From assembly GCA_002344795.1 (NCBI GenBank), contig DDUM01000002.1, positions 115,131 through 179,130 on the forward strand: DNA of 64,000 bases, in the 5' to 3' direction. The notes below the pieces were generated by a model, which did no database searches, had not been told where the DNA came from, and was given only the letters and a program-made list of their open reading frames with translations. A program made the translations under genes and the position numbers. Origin of the DNA: Flammeovirgaceae bacterium UBA2338. GTDB taxonomy: Bacteria > Bacteroidota > Bacteroidia > Cytophagales > Cyclobacteriaceae. Positions 41,314 through 51,037 of this stretch are shown here, piece by piece (position 1 is the stretch's first letter; the number at the start of each line of letters is the position of its first letter).

Positions 41314-43137
41314 ATGGACGTTAACAAAATCAGAAACATTGCCATCATTGCCCACGTAGACCACGGGAAAACCACCATGGTGGATAAACTGCTACATGCA
41401 GGGCATCTGTTCAAAGACCACGAAAATCCAGGTGAACTGATCATGGATAGCAATGATCTTGAACGCGAACGAGGGATCACTATTTTGGCTAAAAATGTCT
41501 CTGTACGCTACAAAGACTACAAAATTAATGTTATTGACACCCCAGGTCACAGTGACTTTGGAGGAGAAGTTGAGAGAGTGCTTAATATGGCCGATGGCTG
41601 TCTGCTTTTGGTAGATGCTTTTGAGGGGCCTATGCCTCAAACACGTTTTGTATTACAGAAAGCACTTGAATTGGGATTGAAACCGATCGTGGTGGTGAAT
41701 AAAGTGGACAAGAAAAACTGTACCCCTGATGAGGTGCATGAGTCTGTATTTGACCTCATGTTTGCACTGGATGCCACTGAGGAACAATTGAATTTCCCTA
41801 CTTTTTATGGCTCGGCAAAGCAAGGCTGGATGAGCACAGACTGGAGACAGCCTACAGAGGATATCACAGCATTACTGGATGGTATTATTGAACACATACC
41901 CGCACCATTAGTGGCAGAGGGAAAGACTCAAATGTTGATCACGTCTCTTGAGTACTCGTCTTATATTGGCAGGGTTGCCATTGGGCGGGTGCATCGCGGA
42001 GAATTGAAAGTAGGACAACCAGTTGCACTGGTGAAAAGGGACAGGGCTGGTCTTACTAAAACAAGAATCAAGGAGCTTTATATTTTTGAGGGATTTGATA
42101 AAAAGAAAGTAGACATAGTAAAAGCAGGAGAGATTGCAGCAATAGTTGGACTGGAAGGTTTTGAAATTGGCGATACAGTAGCTGATATTGAAAATCCGGA
42201 GCCACTTAAAAGCATTGCGATTGATGAGCCTACCATGAGTATGCTCTTTACTATTAACAATTCACCATTTTATGGTAAGGAAGGAAAGTTGGTAACATCC
42301 CGTCATATTAAAGAAAGACTACACAAAGAGCTGGAGAAGAACCTAGCCATGCGTTTAGGCGAAACTAATTCAGCAGATAGTTTTATTGTGTTTGGTAGAG
42401 GAGTACTTCACTTGTCGGTGCTGATAGAAACCATGCGAAGAGAGGGATATGAACTGCAAATCGGCCAGCCGCAGGTAATTTTTAAGGAAATTGATGGTGT
42501 GAAATGCGAGCCGATGGAGGAATTGACCATTGACTTACCAGAAGAAGTTTCTGGTAAAGCAATAGAGATAGTTTCAGTGCGCAAGGGTGAAATGGTGAAC
42601 ATGGAGCCTAAAGCGGATCGGATGATTCTTAAGTTTTCGATGCCATCTCGTGGTATCATTGGACTAAGAAGTTATTTATTGAACGTTACAGCTGGAGAGG
42701 CTGTGGTAACTCATCGCTTCAAAGAATACCAACCTTACAAGGGAGCTATCCCTGGTAGGATCAACGGGTCGTTAATTAGTATGGAACAGGGAGAAGCTAT
42801 TCCTTACAGTTTGCACAATCTACAAGACAGAGGAAAGTTTTTTATCGATCCAAGTGATCCTGTTTATGAAGGCCAGGTAATAGGTGAACACAGCAGAGGA
42901 GGAGATCTTGTTGTCAACGTTACTAAAACGAAAAAATTGAGTAACGTGAGAGCATCTGGATCTGATGAGAAAATGAAAATTGCTCCTGCTATTAAATTCA
43001 CATTGGAAGAAGCTTTGGAATACATCCAGTCAGATGAGTATGTAGAGGTAACACCGAAGTCCATACGATTAAGAAAAATTCACCTTAACGAGAACGATCG
43101 CAAACGCGAAAGAAATAAAGTAGCCACAAATGCCTAG
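41314..43137 (+). CDS. typA: Translational GTPase TypA/BipA
   Basis: 607 aa. I start it at the ATG at 41314, because DVNKIRNIAIIAHVDHGKTT is the conserved N-terminus. The GTPase motifs are G1 AHVDHGKT (13-20), G2 in RERGITILAKN, G3 DTPGHSDF and G4 NKVDKK. Domains II, III and V of the elongation-factor type follow, plus the BipA-specific C-terminal domain. BipA binds the ribosome and aids assembly and growth at low temperature or under stress. The TPR gene downstream overlaps the stop by 8 bases. Confidence 0.96.
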   Translation: MDVNKIRNIAIIAHVDHGKTTMVDKLLHAGHLFKDHENPGELIMDSNDLERERGITILAKNVSVRYKDYKINVIDTPGHSDFGGEVERVLNMADGCLLLVDAFEGPMPQTRFVLQKALELGLKPIVVVNKVDKKNCTPDEVHESVFDLMFALDATEEQLNFPTFYGSAKQGWMSTDWRQPTEDITALLDGIIEHIPAPLVAEGKTQMLITSLEYSSYIGRVAIGRVHRGELKVGQPVALVKRDRAGLTKTRIKELYIFEGFDKKKVDIVKAGEIAAIVGLEGFEIGDTVADIENPEPLKSIAIDEPTMSMLFTINNSPFYGKEGKLVTSRHIKERLHKELEKNLAMRLGETNSADSFIVFGRGVLHLSVLIETMRREGYELQIGQPQVIFKEIDGVKCEPMEELTIDLPEEVSGKAIEIVSVRKGEMVNMEPKADRMILKFSMPSRGIIGLRSYLLNVTAGEAVVTHRFKEYQPYKGAIPGRINGSLISMEQGEAIPYSLHNLQDRGKFFIDPSDPVYEGQVIGEHSRGGDLVVNVTKTKKLSNVRASGSDEKMKIAPAIKFTLEEALEYIQSDEYVEVTPKSIRLRKIHLNENDRKRERNKVATNA

Positions 43138-43963
43138 GCTTTTACTTTTGGTATTGGTTTTTGTGACGGGAACTGCGATGGCGCAAGACCCAAAATGGAA
43201 GAAGTGGGAGATAGAAGCCGATACATTGATGAACAGGCAGGACTTTGAAGGTGCCATCAAGTTGTACTCGAAGGCCATCAAATCGTCTAAGCTGGAAGAC
43301 AAATCCTCCTACTCACCGGTGTATAAAAGAGCTGTTTGCTATTACAGCATCGGTCAAATTGACGCCTCCCTGAAAGATATTGAAACTTTTATGGTGGAGT
43401 ACCCGAATCTGTTTCAGGGGCATATGCTGAAAGCATTTATCTACAGAGAAACTGATGATACAACAAATCAGTTGAATTCTCTCAATGAAGCCATGGCCCT
43501 GCAGCCTGGTGATCCGGGACTTATTAAATGGCGCGCCAGCCTATACCTTGAAGAAGGGGAATACGAGAAGGTAAAAGAAGATTTACAATATGTAAGGGCA
43601 ATTCAGAATGACCCCGAAGTGGAGATGTACCTTGGGTTTGCCTATTATAACCTTGATCAGGTGGATAGTGCTTTTATTTCTTTGAACAAAGCTATTGAGT
43701 TGGAACCAACTTACCTCCCGGCCTATTTGTATGGCGGCTCTTTTAGCTTACAAGAAAGCAATAATGAGATGGCTTTAAAGTACCTCGATGTAGCCCTAAA
43801 GCTCGATCCTGAAAATTTAAATGCACAGTTTTACAAGGGCATTGCACTGCTGGAACTGGATAGGGTAGAAGAAGGTTGTAGTTTGCTTGCCAAAGCATTT
43901 TATGCTGGTGAAGATGACGCAGGGGATTACTTGAAGGAAAAGTGCTACACTTTAACCCAATAA
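43130..43963 (+). CDS. Exported TPR protein
   Basis: 277 aa with a signal peptide (1-18, LVFVTGTAMAQ). About six tetratricopeptide units follow (RQDFEGAIKLYSKAIKSSK, EVEMYLGFAYYNLDQVDSAF, ALKYLDVALKLDPENLNAQF). TPR arrays bind partner proteins; no partner is named. The start overlaps the typA stop by 8 bases. The combination is probably positional only. Confidence 0.85.
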   Translation: MPRLLLLVLVFVTGTAMAQDPKWKKWEIEADTLMNRQDFEGAIKLYSKAIKSSKLEDKSSYSPVYKRAVCYYSIGQIDASLKDIETFMVEYPNLFQGHMLKAFIYRETDDTTNQLNSLNEAMALQPGDPGLIKWRASLYLEEGEYEKVKEDLQYVRAIQNDPEVEMYLGFAYYNLDQVDSAFISLNKAIELEPTYLPAYLYGGSFSLQESNNEMALKYLDVALKLDPENLNAQFYKGIALLELDRVEEGCSLLAKAFYAGEDDAGDYLKEKCYTLTQ

Positions 43964-43982
43964 GCCAAACCTATATCGGCTT
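43962..43982 (+). terminator. Weak hairpin after the TPR gene
   Basis: aagcc and ggctt pair around an 11-base loop directly after the stop codon, followed by tgttcttgtt. The stem has only five pairs, so this is a weak terminator candidate. Confidence 0.3.
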
Positions 43983-44037
43983 GTTCTTGTTCATATCATA
44001 ACTTATAATTTTAATATACAATCAACGTTAATAGGCT

Positions 44038-44640
44038 ATGTTACGGTCATTTATTCTTATGAGTGGGCTGGGTCTGCTTTTAGCAGGATGCCAGCCTGTG
44101 CCTGATGCAGAGGAACTGAATAAAAATCTTGTAGTTGAAACAGACTATGATGACAAAGTTAATTTCAGGGATTTCACTACGTATACCCTGCCGCTAGATA
44201 CACTGGGGCTTATTTCAAACACTACAAAAGACACCCTGCAACTGGGTAGTTACGCAAGAGATATTACGCAAAAAATAAAGGCCAATATGGATGCCAGAGG
44301 TTATACCTATGTGAATAAAAACCAAAATCCCGATTTAGGTTTTGTGGCTTTTCTTGTGAGTGATTTTAGTGTTTACCAAACCATTTCATATCCCAGCTAT
44401 GGAGGAGGTTACTATTCTTCCTACTATGGCTATTATTATCCAAGGGTAAATACCTATGCGACCAGCTCAACCGTCTTGATTCTTCAATTGGTTGACCTTA
44501 ATACGAAAACATCCCAGAATCAATTTAAACTGATTTGGAGAGGCTTCATTGGAGATTTATCATCGTCTGCCGATCCCTATCAAAAATCGGTGGAGGCAAT
44601 AGATCAGGTATTTGTTCAATCTACAATTATTGGAAAATGA
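44038..44640 (+). CDS. DUF4136 lipoprotein
   Basis: 200 aa. The N-terminus is a lipoprotein signal with lipobox LLAGC (Cys18). The body fits DUF4136: VNFRDFTTYTLPLD near 41-54, ITQKIKANMDARGYTY near 77-92, then a Tyr/Gly/Ser-rich stretch (YGGGYYSSYYGYYYP) and a C-terminal conserved IDQVF. DUF4136 proteins are envelope lipoproteins of unknown role. The stop overlaps the next start as ATGA, so it pairs with an outer membrane barrel. Confidence 0.85.
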   Translation: MLRSFILMSGLGLLLAGCQPVPDAEELNKNLVVETDYDDKVNFRDFTTYTLPLDTLGLISNTTKDTLQLGSYARDITQKIKANMDARGYTYVNKNQNPDLGFVAFLVSDFSVYQTISYPSYGGGYYSSYYGYYYPRVNTYATSSTVLILQLVDLNTKTSQNQFKLIWRGFIGDLSSSADPYQKSVEAIDQVFVQSTIIGK

Positions 44641-45245
44641 GAGGAAGTTTGTTCATCATTATATTTTTGGGATTGATTGATCCATTACAGGCGCAATACT
44701 TTGACAAAACCTATTCCCTGGCTTTGGACGTGAATGTACCCCTGGGTAATACAGACTATGTCAATCGGGTGAGTGCAAGAGGGTTTAAACTTGGGTATCG
44801 GGAGATGATCAACGAGAAGTTGTTTGGAGGTGTAGATTTTACCAATAGTACATATACAAGGCATGTTCCAAGACAGACATACACCAACGGGACAAATGCC
44901 CTTACTACCGACCTGTTTAATTATGCATACAGCTATGGGTTGACATTGAGTTTTGACTATTTTTTTAACACTGAGCAAAAATTAATGCCCTATGCCGGGC
45001 TGGGGGTTGGCGCGTCATATATGAACTATCGCCAATTTTTTAATGTGTATTCCAAACAAAACGAAAATTGGGGAGTATTGGTCAGGCCGCAAGGAGGAGT
45101 TCTTTATAAATTGAAAGAGGATTCGCGCTGGGCTTTTCTGGCAGGTGTTCATTATGATTATTCTTCTGCCAAAAGCAAAGATTTTGGGCTTGACGCCTTC
45201 AATAATATCGGTGTGCAGGTGGGTGTAATTATGTTGGAATGGTAG
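44637..45245 (+). CDS. Outer membrane beta-barrel protein
   Basis: 202 aa. I start it at the ATG at 44637 that overlaps the DUF4136 stop (ATGA). An earlier in-frame start would lie inside that gene. Signal peptide 1-19 (GLIDPLQAQ). The rest is alternating strands (FKLGYREMINEKLFGGVDFT, LMPYAGLGVGASYMNYRQFF) ending GVIMLEW, an eight-stranded OmpA/OmpW-like barrel. Co-translation with an envelope lipoprotein suggests a joint envelope role; no function is known. Confidence 0.8.
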   Translation: MRGSLFIIIFLGLIDPLQAQYFDKTYSLALDVNVPLGNTDYVNRVSARGFKLGYREMINEKLFGGVDFTNSTYTRHVPRQTYTNGTNALTTDLFNYAYSYGLTLSFDYFFNTEQKLMPYAGLGVGASYMNYRQFFNVYSKQNENWGVLVRPQGGVLYKLKEDSRWAFLAGVHYDYSSAKSKDFGLDAFNNIGVQVGVIMLEW

Positions 45246-45280
45246 TTCCCTGTTTACTTTAGTTAATCCACTTTCTCTGC

Positions 45281-45310
45281 TTGTTCTCTGGCAGGATCGG
45301 GTTATTTTTG
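45281..45310 (+). promoter_or_regulatory. Promoter of guaA
   Basis: TTG (45281-45283), 19 bases, then tatttttg (45303-45310): a full match in sequence and spacing. It ends 4 bases before the guaA ATG, so the mRNA would be almost leaderless. Confidence 0.6.
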
Positions 45311-45314
45311 CACC

Positions 45315-46841
45315 ATGCCAGAGCAGATTCTTATCCTCGATTTTGGTTCTCAGTATACCCAATTGATTGCCCGTAGGGTGCGAGAGCTTAATGTCTATTG
45401 CGAAATTCACCCATTTAACCGAATTCCAGCCATTACAGGCGATATTAAGGGAGTAATTTTATCCGGTAGTCCATGTTCTGTCAGGGACGAAGGAGCTCCG
45501 GATATTGACCTTTCCGTATTTGGATCCATACCTGTTTTGGGAATTTGTTACGGAGCTCAGCTGATGGCTCAAAAAAGTGGCGGTGAAGTAAAGCCGTCTC
45601 AAACACGGGAATACGGCAGGGCAAAATTAACTACAGTAGATCATCACAATGAATTACTAAAAGAGGTAACCCAGGATTCACAAGTCTGGATGTCGCATGC
45701 GGATACCATCGTTTCGCTTCCGGATGAATATCAGATAATTGCGAGCACCCCTTCCGTAAAAGTGACTGCTTTTGCCCATAAAACTAAAAAACATTACGCC
45801 ATTCAGTTTCACCCTGAAGTGACACATTCTACCGAAGGGAAAAATCTGCTTCGCAATTTTGTGGTTCATATATGCGGATGTGAACAAGGCTGGACGCCAG
45901 ACCTTTTTGTGGAGGCAACTGTCGCAGACCTCAAAAAGAAATTAGGCAATGATAAAGTGGTAATGGCCCTATCAGGTGGAGTTGATTCCACTGTGGCTGC
46001 ATCATTGGTGCATCAGGCTATAGGGAAGAACCTTTATTGCATTTTTGTAGACAATGGCTTGTTGAGGAAGAATGAGTTTCAACAAGTGCTTGATTCTTAT
46101 CATGGAATGGGATTAAACATTAAAGGTGTTGATGCAAAAGAAAAATTCTATACAGCACTTAAAGGTCTTACCGATCCAGAGGAAAAGCGAAAGGCTATTG
46201 GAAAAACATTTATCGATGTATTTGATGAAGAGGCACATCGTATTTCTGATGTAAAGTGGTTGGGTCAGGGCACAATCTACCCTGACGTGATTGAGTCTGT
46301 TTCTGTCAATGGACCTTCTGTAACGATTAAGTCTCACCACAATGTGGGGGGCTTACCTGCAAAGATGAATTTGAAGGTGGTGGAGCCCTTGAATACCTTG
46401 TTTAAGGATGAAGTGAGGCTGGTGGGTAAATCAATGGATCTCGATCCTGCTATTTTAGGACGACATCCGTTTCCAGGCCCTGGGCTGGGAATAAGAATAT
46501 TGGGAGAGATTACACCTGAAAAGGTACGAATATTGCAGGAGGTGGATTACATCTTTATTAATGGATTGCGCGAGAAAAACTTGTACAATGAAGTATGGCA
46601 GGCAGGGGCAATGTTGCTGCCTGTTCAATCCGTTGGTGTAATGGGGGACGAGAGAACTTATGAAAGTGTGGTGGCTTTAAGGGCGGTAATAAGTGTGGAT
46701 GGCATGACAGCCGATTGGTCGCATTTGCCTTATGATTTCTTGAGTGAGGTGTCCTCATCCATCATCAATAATGTAAAGGGAGTAAACAGAGTGGTTTATG
46801 ATATTAGCTCTAAGCCACCTGCAACAATAGAATGGGAATAA
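45315..46841 (+). CDS. guaA: GMP synthase (glutamine-hydrolysing)
   Basis: 508 aa. The N-terminal class I glutamine amidotransferase domain (1-190) has the nucleophile Cys78 (GICYGAQLMA) and the His/Glu pair in QFHPEVTHS. The ATP pyrophosphatase domain has the PP-loop ALSGGVDSTVAASL (about 217-230). The C-terminal dimerisation domain includes GRHPFPGPGLGIRILGEIT and ends DISSKPPATIEWE. It converts XMP to GMP with glutamine and ATP. It is complete. It is followed 17 bases later by a periplasmic-binding-like gene. Confidence 0.97.
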   Translation: MPEQILILDFGSQYTQLIARRVRELNVYCEIHPFNRIPAITGDIKGVILSGSPCSVRDEGAPDIDLSVFGSIPVLGICYGAQLMAQKSGGEVKPSQTREYGRAKLTTVDHHNELLKEVTQDSQVWMSHADTIVSLPDEYQIIASTPSVKVTAFAHKTKKHYAIQFHPEVTHSTEGKNLLRNFVVHICGCEQGWTPDLFVEATVADLKKKLGNDKVVMALSGGVDSTVAASLVHQAIGKNLYCIFVDNGLLRKNEFQQVLDSYHGMGLNIKGVDAKEKFYTALKGLTDPEEKRKAIGKTFIDVFDEEAHRISDVKWLGQGTIYPDVIESVSVNGPSVTIKSHHNVGGLPAKMNLKVVEPLNTLFKDEVRLVGKSMDLDPAILGRHPFPGPGLGIRILGEITPEKVRILQEVDYIFINGLREKNLYNEVWQAGAMLLPVQSVGVMGDERTYESVVALRAVISVDGMTADWSHLPYDFLSEVSSSIINNVKGVNRVVYDISSKPPATIEWE

Positions 46842-46858
46842 CTATTTGCTGATTCACA

Positions 46859-48604
46859 ATGAACACAAATAAAAGCCTTGTACTTATTATCATCTTGTTT
46901 GGTTTGATGATTTCTCCAGCGCTGATGGCACAGGATTACAAACGTCAATATAAATCGGCCAGGGAATTTTTTGATAATAAGAACTATGGGCTTGCGATGG
47001 AGGCATTTAAACCACTCATCATTTATGATAAGGACAATCCTTTCGTAGAGCATTCCTCTTTCTTTTATGCGTTATCCGCTTACCACCAGAAGTTTCCTGC
47101 GGTGGCAAAGGATATGCTTGTACAAATCAAACAACTCTATCCTAACTGGAGCCAGATGCCGGAAGTTAACTACTGGATGGCCAAAATATATTTTGATCAA
47201 CGCCAGTATTTTCAGGCTATGCAAATGCTAAGAGAATATCCGGTGTTAAATCAGCAAAAAAATGTTTCAGAAATGAAACGACACTATCTGAAAGATATTG
47301 AGGATGTGGAGGTATTGCGAATGATGTGGGAAGAACATCCGCAAGACACAGTTGTGGCAAAGCTCTTGGCACGAGCAATTTCTAAGCAACCCTTTCTTGA
47401 TCAGGACACAAAACTTATTGATTCACTGATCACCAAATTTAATTTTGATAGAGCGGAATTTGAAGCATCACTAAAGCCAGTGAACGTGTTCAAAGACAAA
47501 TATGTCGTCTCTCTTCTTTTTCCTTTTTTAGCAAAAACACTTGAGCCTACAACCTCTACAAAAGTTAATCAAAGCATTCTTGATTTGTATCTGGGGATAA
47601 AAATGGCTGTGGACACCCTGAAGTCCCAGGGAATAAATATTGACTTGAGGTCATATGATACAGAGAGAAGCACAGCGGTGACTGTCGCGTTATTGGAGAT
47701 GGAAGAGTTGAAAAGTTCAGACCTGCTGGTAGGTCCGCTATTTCAAAATCAAACTCAGCTGGTCCGGGATTTCTCAATTAACAACAAGATTAATATGATC
47801 AGTCCGGTGTCAAGCAATACAGAGTTCCTGGGGCCTAATCCTTTTGCCCTGTTACTTCAGCCAAGTAATGAAACCATAGGTATAAGATCTGCTGAATGGA
47901 TTGCTGCTAATGTGCCGAACAAAAACTGTATGGTTTTTTATGGGGAAACTGTTAAGGATACCGTAACCACAGCCAGTTTTTTGAAAAGGGCGAAAGAATT
48001 GGAGTTGAATATTGTACTCGCAGAGAAAGTATCCCGAGAGAATAGTGGTTCCATTTTTAATAAACTGGCAACTCCGGTTGAATATGATGAATTCAAAAAT
48101 CCTATTGAGTTTGAATTGAAGGTGGATAGCATTGGTAGTGTATTCGTGGCTTCGGATGATCCTATCCTTTACACCAAGGTAATTAGCGGTGTAGATACAA
48201 GGGGTGACTCTGTAATCATCGTTGGAAATGAATCATGGTTAAATAACGCTGCTGCAAACTTTGCTACTTACGAACGGTTGCATATTACCATGGTCGCCCC
48301 AACCTTTACCAAACTATCAAATACCAATTATAGAAATTTTAGAAATTCATTTATTCGCAAGCATGGAGTAACACCAACAGAAAACTCGAAAATTGGATAT
48401 GAGTTTATGTGGTTTGTCGGTCATTGTCTCAAGGAGTATGGAGTGTATTTTCAAGAGGGGATAAAAGAGCAATCATTTGTTCCTGGTTACTTATTCAAAG
48501 GATACGATTTTAGTGAAGGCCAGTCAAATCAGTTTGTTCCCTTTATACACTTTAAAGGAGGAGAGGTAGAGTTTATAGAAACCCCTTTGGTAAGTAATAA
48601 ATAG
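46859..48604 (+). CDS. Exported TPR plus type 1 periplasmic-binding-fold protein
   Basis: 581 aa with a signal peptide (1-23, MISPALMAQ). Residues 28-190 look like TPR/outer-membrane-lipoprotein-like helical repeats (YKSAREFFDNKNYGLAMEAF). Residues about 205-575 resemble the type 1 periplasmic binding fold (Peripla_BP_6 / LppC-like): SSDLLVGPLFQNQTQLVRDF, INMISPVSSNTEFLGPNPFA and RSAEWIAANVPNKNCMVFYG. The layout recalls LpoA, the outer membrane activator of PBP1A, and Bacteroidota proteins annotated as amino-acid ABC substrate-binding or LysM proteins. The ligand is unknown; I put no weight on an ABC role because no transporter is nearby. Confidence 0.78.
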   Translation: MNTNKSLVLIIILFGLMISPALMAQDYKRQYKSAREFFDNKNYGLAMEAFKPLIIYDKDNPFVEHSSFFYALSAYHQKFPAVAKDMLVQIKQLYPNWSQMPEVNYWMAKIYFDQRQYFQAMQMLREYPVLNQQKNVSEMKRHYLKDIEDVEVLRMMWEEHPQDTVVAKLLARAISKQPFLDQDTKLIDSLITKFNFDRAEFEASLKPVNVFKDKYVVSLLFPFLAKTLEPTTSTKVNQSILDLYLGIKMAVDTLKSQGINIDLRSYDTERSTAVTVALLEMEELKSSDLLVGPLFQNQTQLVRDFSINNKINMISPVSSNTEFLGPNPFALLLQPSNETIGIRSAEWIAANVPNKNCMVFYGETVKDTVTTASFLKRAKELELNIVLAEKVSRENSGSIFNKLATPVEYDEFKNPIEFELKVDSIGSVFVASDDPILYTKVISGVDTRGDSVIIVGNESWLNNAAANFATYERLHITMVAPTFTKLSNTNYRNFRNSFIRKHGVTPTENSKIGYEFMWFVGHCLKEYGVYFQEGIKEQSFVPGYLFKGYDFSEGQSNQFVPFIHFKGGEVEFIETPLVSNK

Positions 48605-48748
48605 ACTGTTTGGGCGATTATATTACACGAGCGTCTTCCTAAATCTGCTTTTTACTAATTTTCAGTTTGCATGGGATTTCAGGGGCATTCCTCCAATTGT
48701 AGAAGGAAATGCATGTTTTTGTTACCTTTATGCTTTGACTGTTGCGTC

Positions 48749-49789
48749 ATGAGAATAAATATTATACTTGGATTATTTCTGTCATGTTCCTTCCTCGGAG
48801 CTTTTGCTCAGGGTGAACGAAGTGATAAAGGGGAAGCCGTTACCTACGAAGAGATCTATGACGAACCTTATGGTGTCAATAAGCTTTTTATAGGGTTTCA
48901 GCCTTTATACGGAGAAGCGTTTGCTACCAATGTAAATGCTGGATTTGGGGTAGAGGCCTCTTATTATTATCAGGACAAAGCAGATTTTAAGGTGCATTTC
49001 AGGAAGCCATATAGCTCCGGTTTTTTTGACCTGAACAATGACCTTGCATCAAAGAATGCAACTACCAGCACCCAACCTAAGGGCTTTAGTTATTTAGAGT
49101 TTGGGGGTACCTACCATTTTAAGGATGTAGAAGAAACATCCAAGACAAAAATGGTATTGTATAAAAATAGCTACAAAGGAAATAAGTGGGCGGGTCGAGT
49201 GCCCTTGACCGCAGAGGTGCCTGCCAAGGTAAGAAAGATTTATGGTGCACGACTGGGGGGAATTATTTGGAATACAACGGCTGATTTAAACCGAGTAATG
49301 GAAAAACAGGATCTCACGTATAGTGACCTGGTGACAACAGAAGGTGTTGGTATTCCTTCCACCTTTATTGATGATTTAGGTAGAACCCAGGACGTAAAGG
49401 TTTTTAGCAACTTGTCTACAGCCGGATTGTATGTAGGAAGTTCTATTTCGTGGTTTCGCAATATAGCGGTCAGCTTTAATAACTATGAAGATGCAGTGGA
49501 TGATGGAATGCTAACGCTCTTTTTTGATATACTTTACTCACCTGCTCTCAATGTTGACCCTGTTCAATATATGGGGACTGAGTATTCCGTAGATGCCATT
49601 AAAACCAATGCCTTAGGCTTTCGTCTGGGGATTGATGGAAAGTTTAATCGCACCTTAAGTTGGTCGTATGGTGGCGAGCTTGGCTATCGTCCGAGTTTCA
49701 AAGGACAATCTTTCTTTGCGATGTTCAAAATCAGCTTTCCTGTATTTGGCACCAACCTCGATTATAAAGTAGAATCTTTTGGGCAATAA
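48749..49789 (+). CDS. Outer membrane beta-barrel protein (Bacteroidota-specific)
   Basis: 346 aa from the ATG at 48749, where a signal peptide begins (INIILGLFLSCSFLGAFAQ). The earlier ATG at 48671 would add a Cys-rich 26-residue prefix and is rejected. The protein has many amphipathic strands (KLFIGFQPLYGEAFATNVNA, ALGFRLGIDGKFNRTLSWSY, FFAMFKISFPVFGTNLDYKV). It is likely a barrel or T9SS-associated outer membrane protein. It ends 9 bases before hutI, but a functional tie is not evident. Confidence 0.75.
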   Translation: MRINIILGLFLSCSFLGAFAQGERSDKGEAVTYEEIYDEPYGVNKLFIGFQPLYGEAFATNVNAGFGVEASYYYQDKADFKVHFRKPYSSGFFDLNNDLASKNATTSTQPKGFSYLEFGGTYHFKDVEETSKTKMVLYKNSYKGNKWAGRVPLTAEVPAKVRKIYGARLGGIIWNTTADLNRVMEKQDLTYSDLVTTEGVGIPSTFIDDLGRTQDVKVFSNLSTAGLYVGSSISWFRNIAVSFNNYEDAVDDGMLTLFFDILYSPALNVDPVQYMGTEYSVDAIKTNALGFRLGIDGKFNRTLSWSYGGELGYRPSFKGQSFFAMFKISFPVFGTNLDYKVESFGQ

Positions 49790-49798
49790 AAACCACGG

Positions 49799-51037
49799 AT
49801 GACCTGGGATATTCTTATTACCAATATTAAAGGTCTTGCCCAGGTTAGGGACAACACACCTTCTGTGTTGGCAGGATCGGCTATGGCAGAGCTTCCAGTA
49901 TTAGAGAATGCATACCTGGCAATAGCTGATGGAAAAATCGCTGATTATGGAGAAATGCAATCATTGGCTAACCCATCGGCTGATCAAATCATTGATGCTA
50001 AAGGAAGATTCGTTTTTCCTTCTTTTGTGGATTCACACACTCACCTGGTATTTGCCGCAAGCAGGGAAGAGGAATTTGTAATGAAGATAAAAGGTGCCAG
50101 CTATGCTGAGATAGCAGCAAAGGGTGGCGGCATTTTGAATTCCGCACAAAAGCTTCAACGGATGTCTGAAGATGAGCTCTATGAACGTTCACTGGTAAGG
50201 GCTTTTGAAATAATGAAAACGGGAACAGGTGCGGTAGAGATAAAAAGTGGTTATGGGTTGACCGTTGAGGACGAACTGAAAATGCTGAGGGTAGCGCGAA
50301 AGATTGGTCGTGAGACTCCGTTAAAGGTGAAGACGACTTTTCTAGGCGCACATGCGGTGCCAAAATCTCTCACGAAGGATAAATACATTCAACTCGTAAT
50401 TGAAGAGATGATTCCTGCTGTAGCGGAAGAAAAATTGGCAGATTACATCGATGTATTTTGTGAAGAAGGGTTCTTCAGCCCTGGCGAGACGGAGCAGATT
50501 TGCGAAGCAGGAAAAAAATTTGGAATGCGCCCTCGTATTCATGCCAATCAACTTCATCGCTCGGGTGGAGTTCAGGTGGGTGTAAAGTTAAATGCAATTA
50601 GTGTTGATCATCTGGAGAATATTGGTGAGGAGGAGATTAAGGCTTTACAAAGTAGCTCGACTATTCCTACGGCCTTACCGGGAGCAGCATTCTTTCTTAA
50701 CCTCTCTTACCCACCTGCCAGAGATATTATGAATGCAGGTCTGCCCCTGGCAATTGCCTCTGATTACAATCCAGGGAGTTCGCCATCGGGTAACATGTCT
50801 TTGATGGTAGCTCTGGCTTGTGTGAAAATGAGAATGACACCAGAGGAGGCATTTAATGCAGCTACCATCAATACCGCTGCAGCTATGGAAATACTTGAAA
50901 CGCATGGCAGCATCACCAGAGGAAAGACGGCCAACGTGTGTATTACAAAGCCTATACCAACGCTGTCTTACATTCCGTATAGCTTTGGTGCCCAACTCGT
51001 GGACCAGGTAATTATCAATGGTGCATTGATAGGTTAA
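49799..51037 (+). CDS. hutI: Imidazolonepropionase
   Basis: 412 aa amidohydrolase. The first metal motif is DSHTHLVFAASREEEF (about 78-93). KSGYGLTVEDELKML (about 150) carries the substrate-site tyrosine, then HANQLHRSGGVQVG and VDHLENIGEEE supply further ligands, and ASDYNPGSSPSGNMSLM carries the catalytic aspartate region. It opens the imidazolone ring in histidine breakdown, giving N-formimidoyl-glutamate. HutH, HutU and HutG/FTCD are not in this window. It is convergent with the OsmC gene; their stop codons overlap. Confidence 0.93.
   Translation: MTWDILITNIKGLAQVRDNTPSVLAGSAMAELPVLENAYLAIADGKIADYGEMQSLANPSADQIIDAKGRFVFPSFVDSHTHLVFAASREEEFVMKIKGASYAEIAAKGGGILNSAQKLQRMSEDELYERSLVRAFEIMKTGTGAVEIKSGYGLTVEDELKMLRVARKIGRETPLKVKTTFLGAHAVPKSLTKDKYIQLVIEEMIPAVAEEKLADYIDVFCEEGFFSPGETEQICEAGKKFGMRPRIHANQLHRSGGVQVGVKLNAISVDHLENIGEEEIKALQSSSTIPTALPGAAFFLNLSYPPARDIMNAGLPLAIASDYNPGSSPSGNMSLMVALACVKMRMTPEEAFNAATINTAAAMEILETHGSITRGKTANVCITKPIPTLSYIPYSFGAQLVDQVIINGALIG

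Noticed and set aside
46859..48604. Amino-acid ABC transporter substrate-binding protein
   Set aside because: The fold fits, but no permease or ATPase is adjacent, and the TPR-plus-binding-fold layout is closer to LpoA-like envelope proteins.
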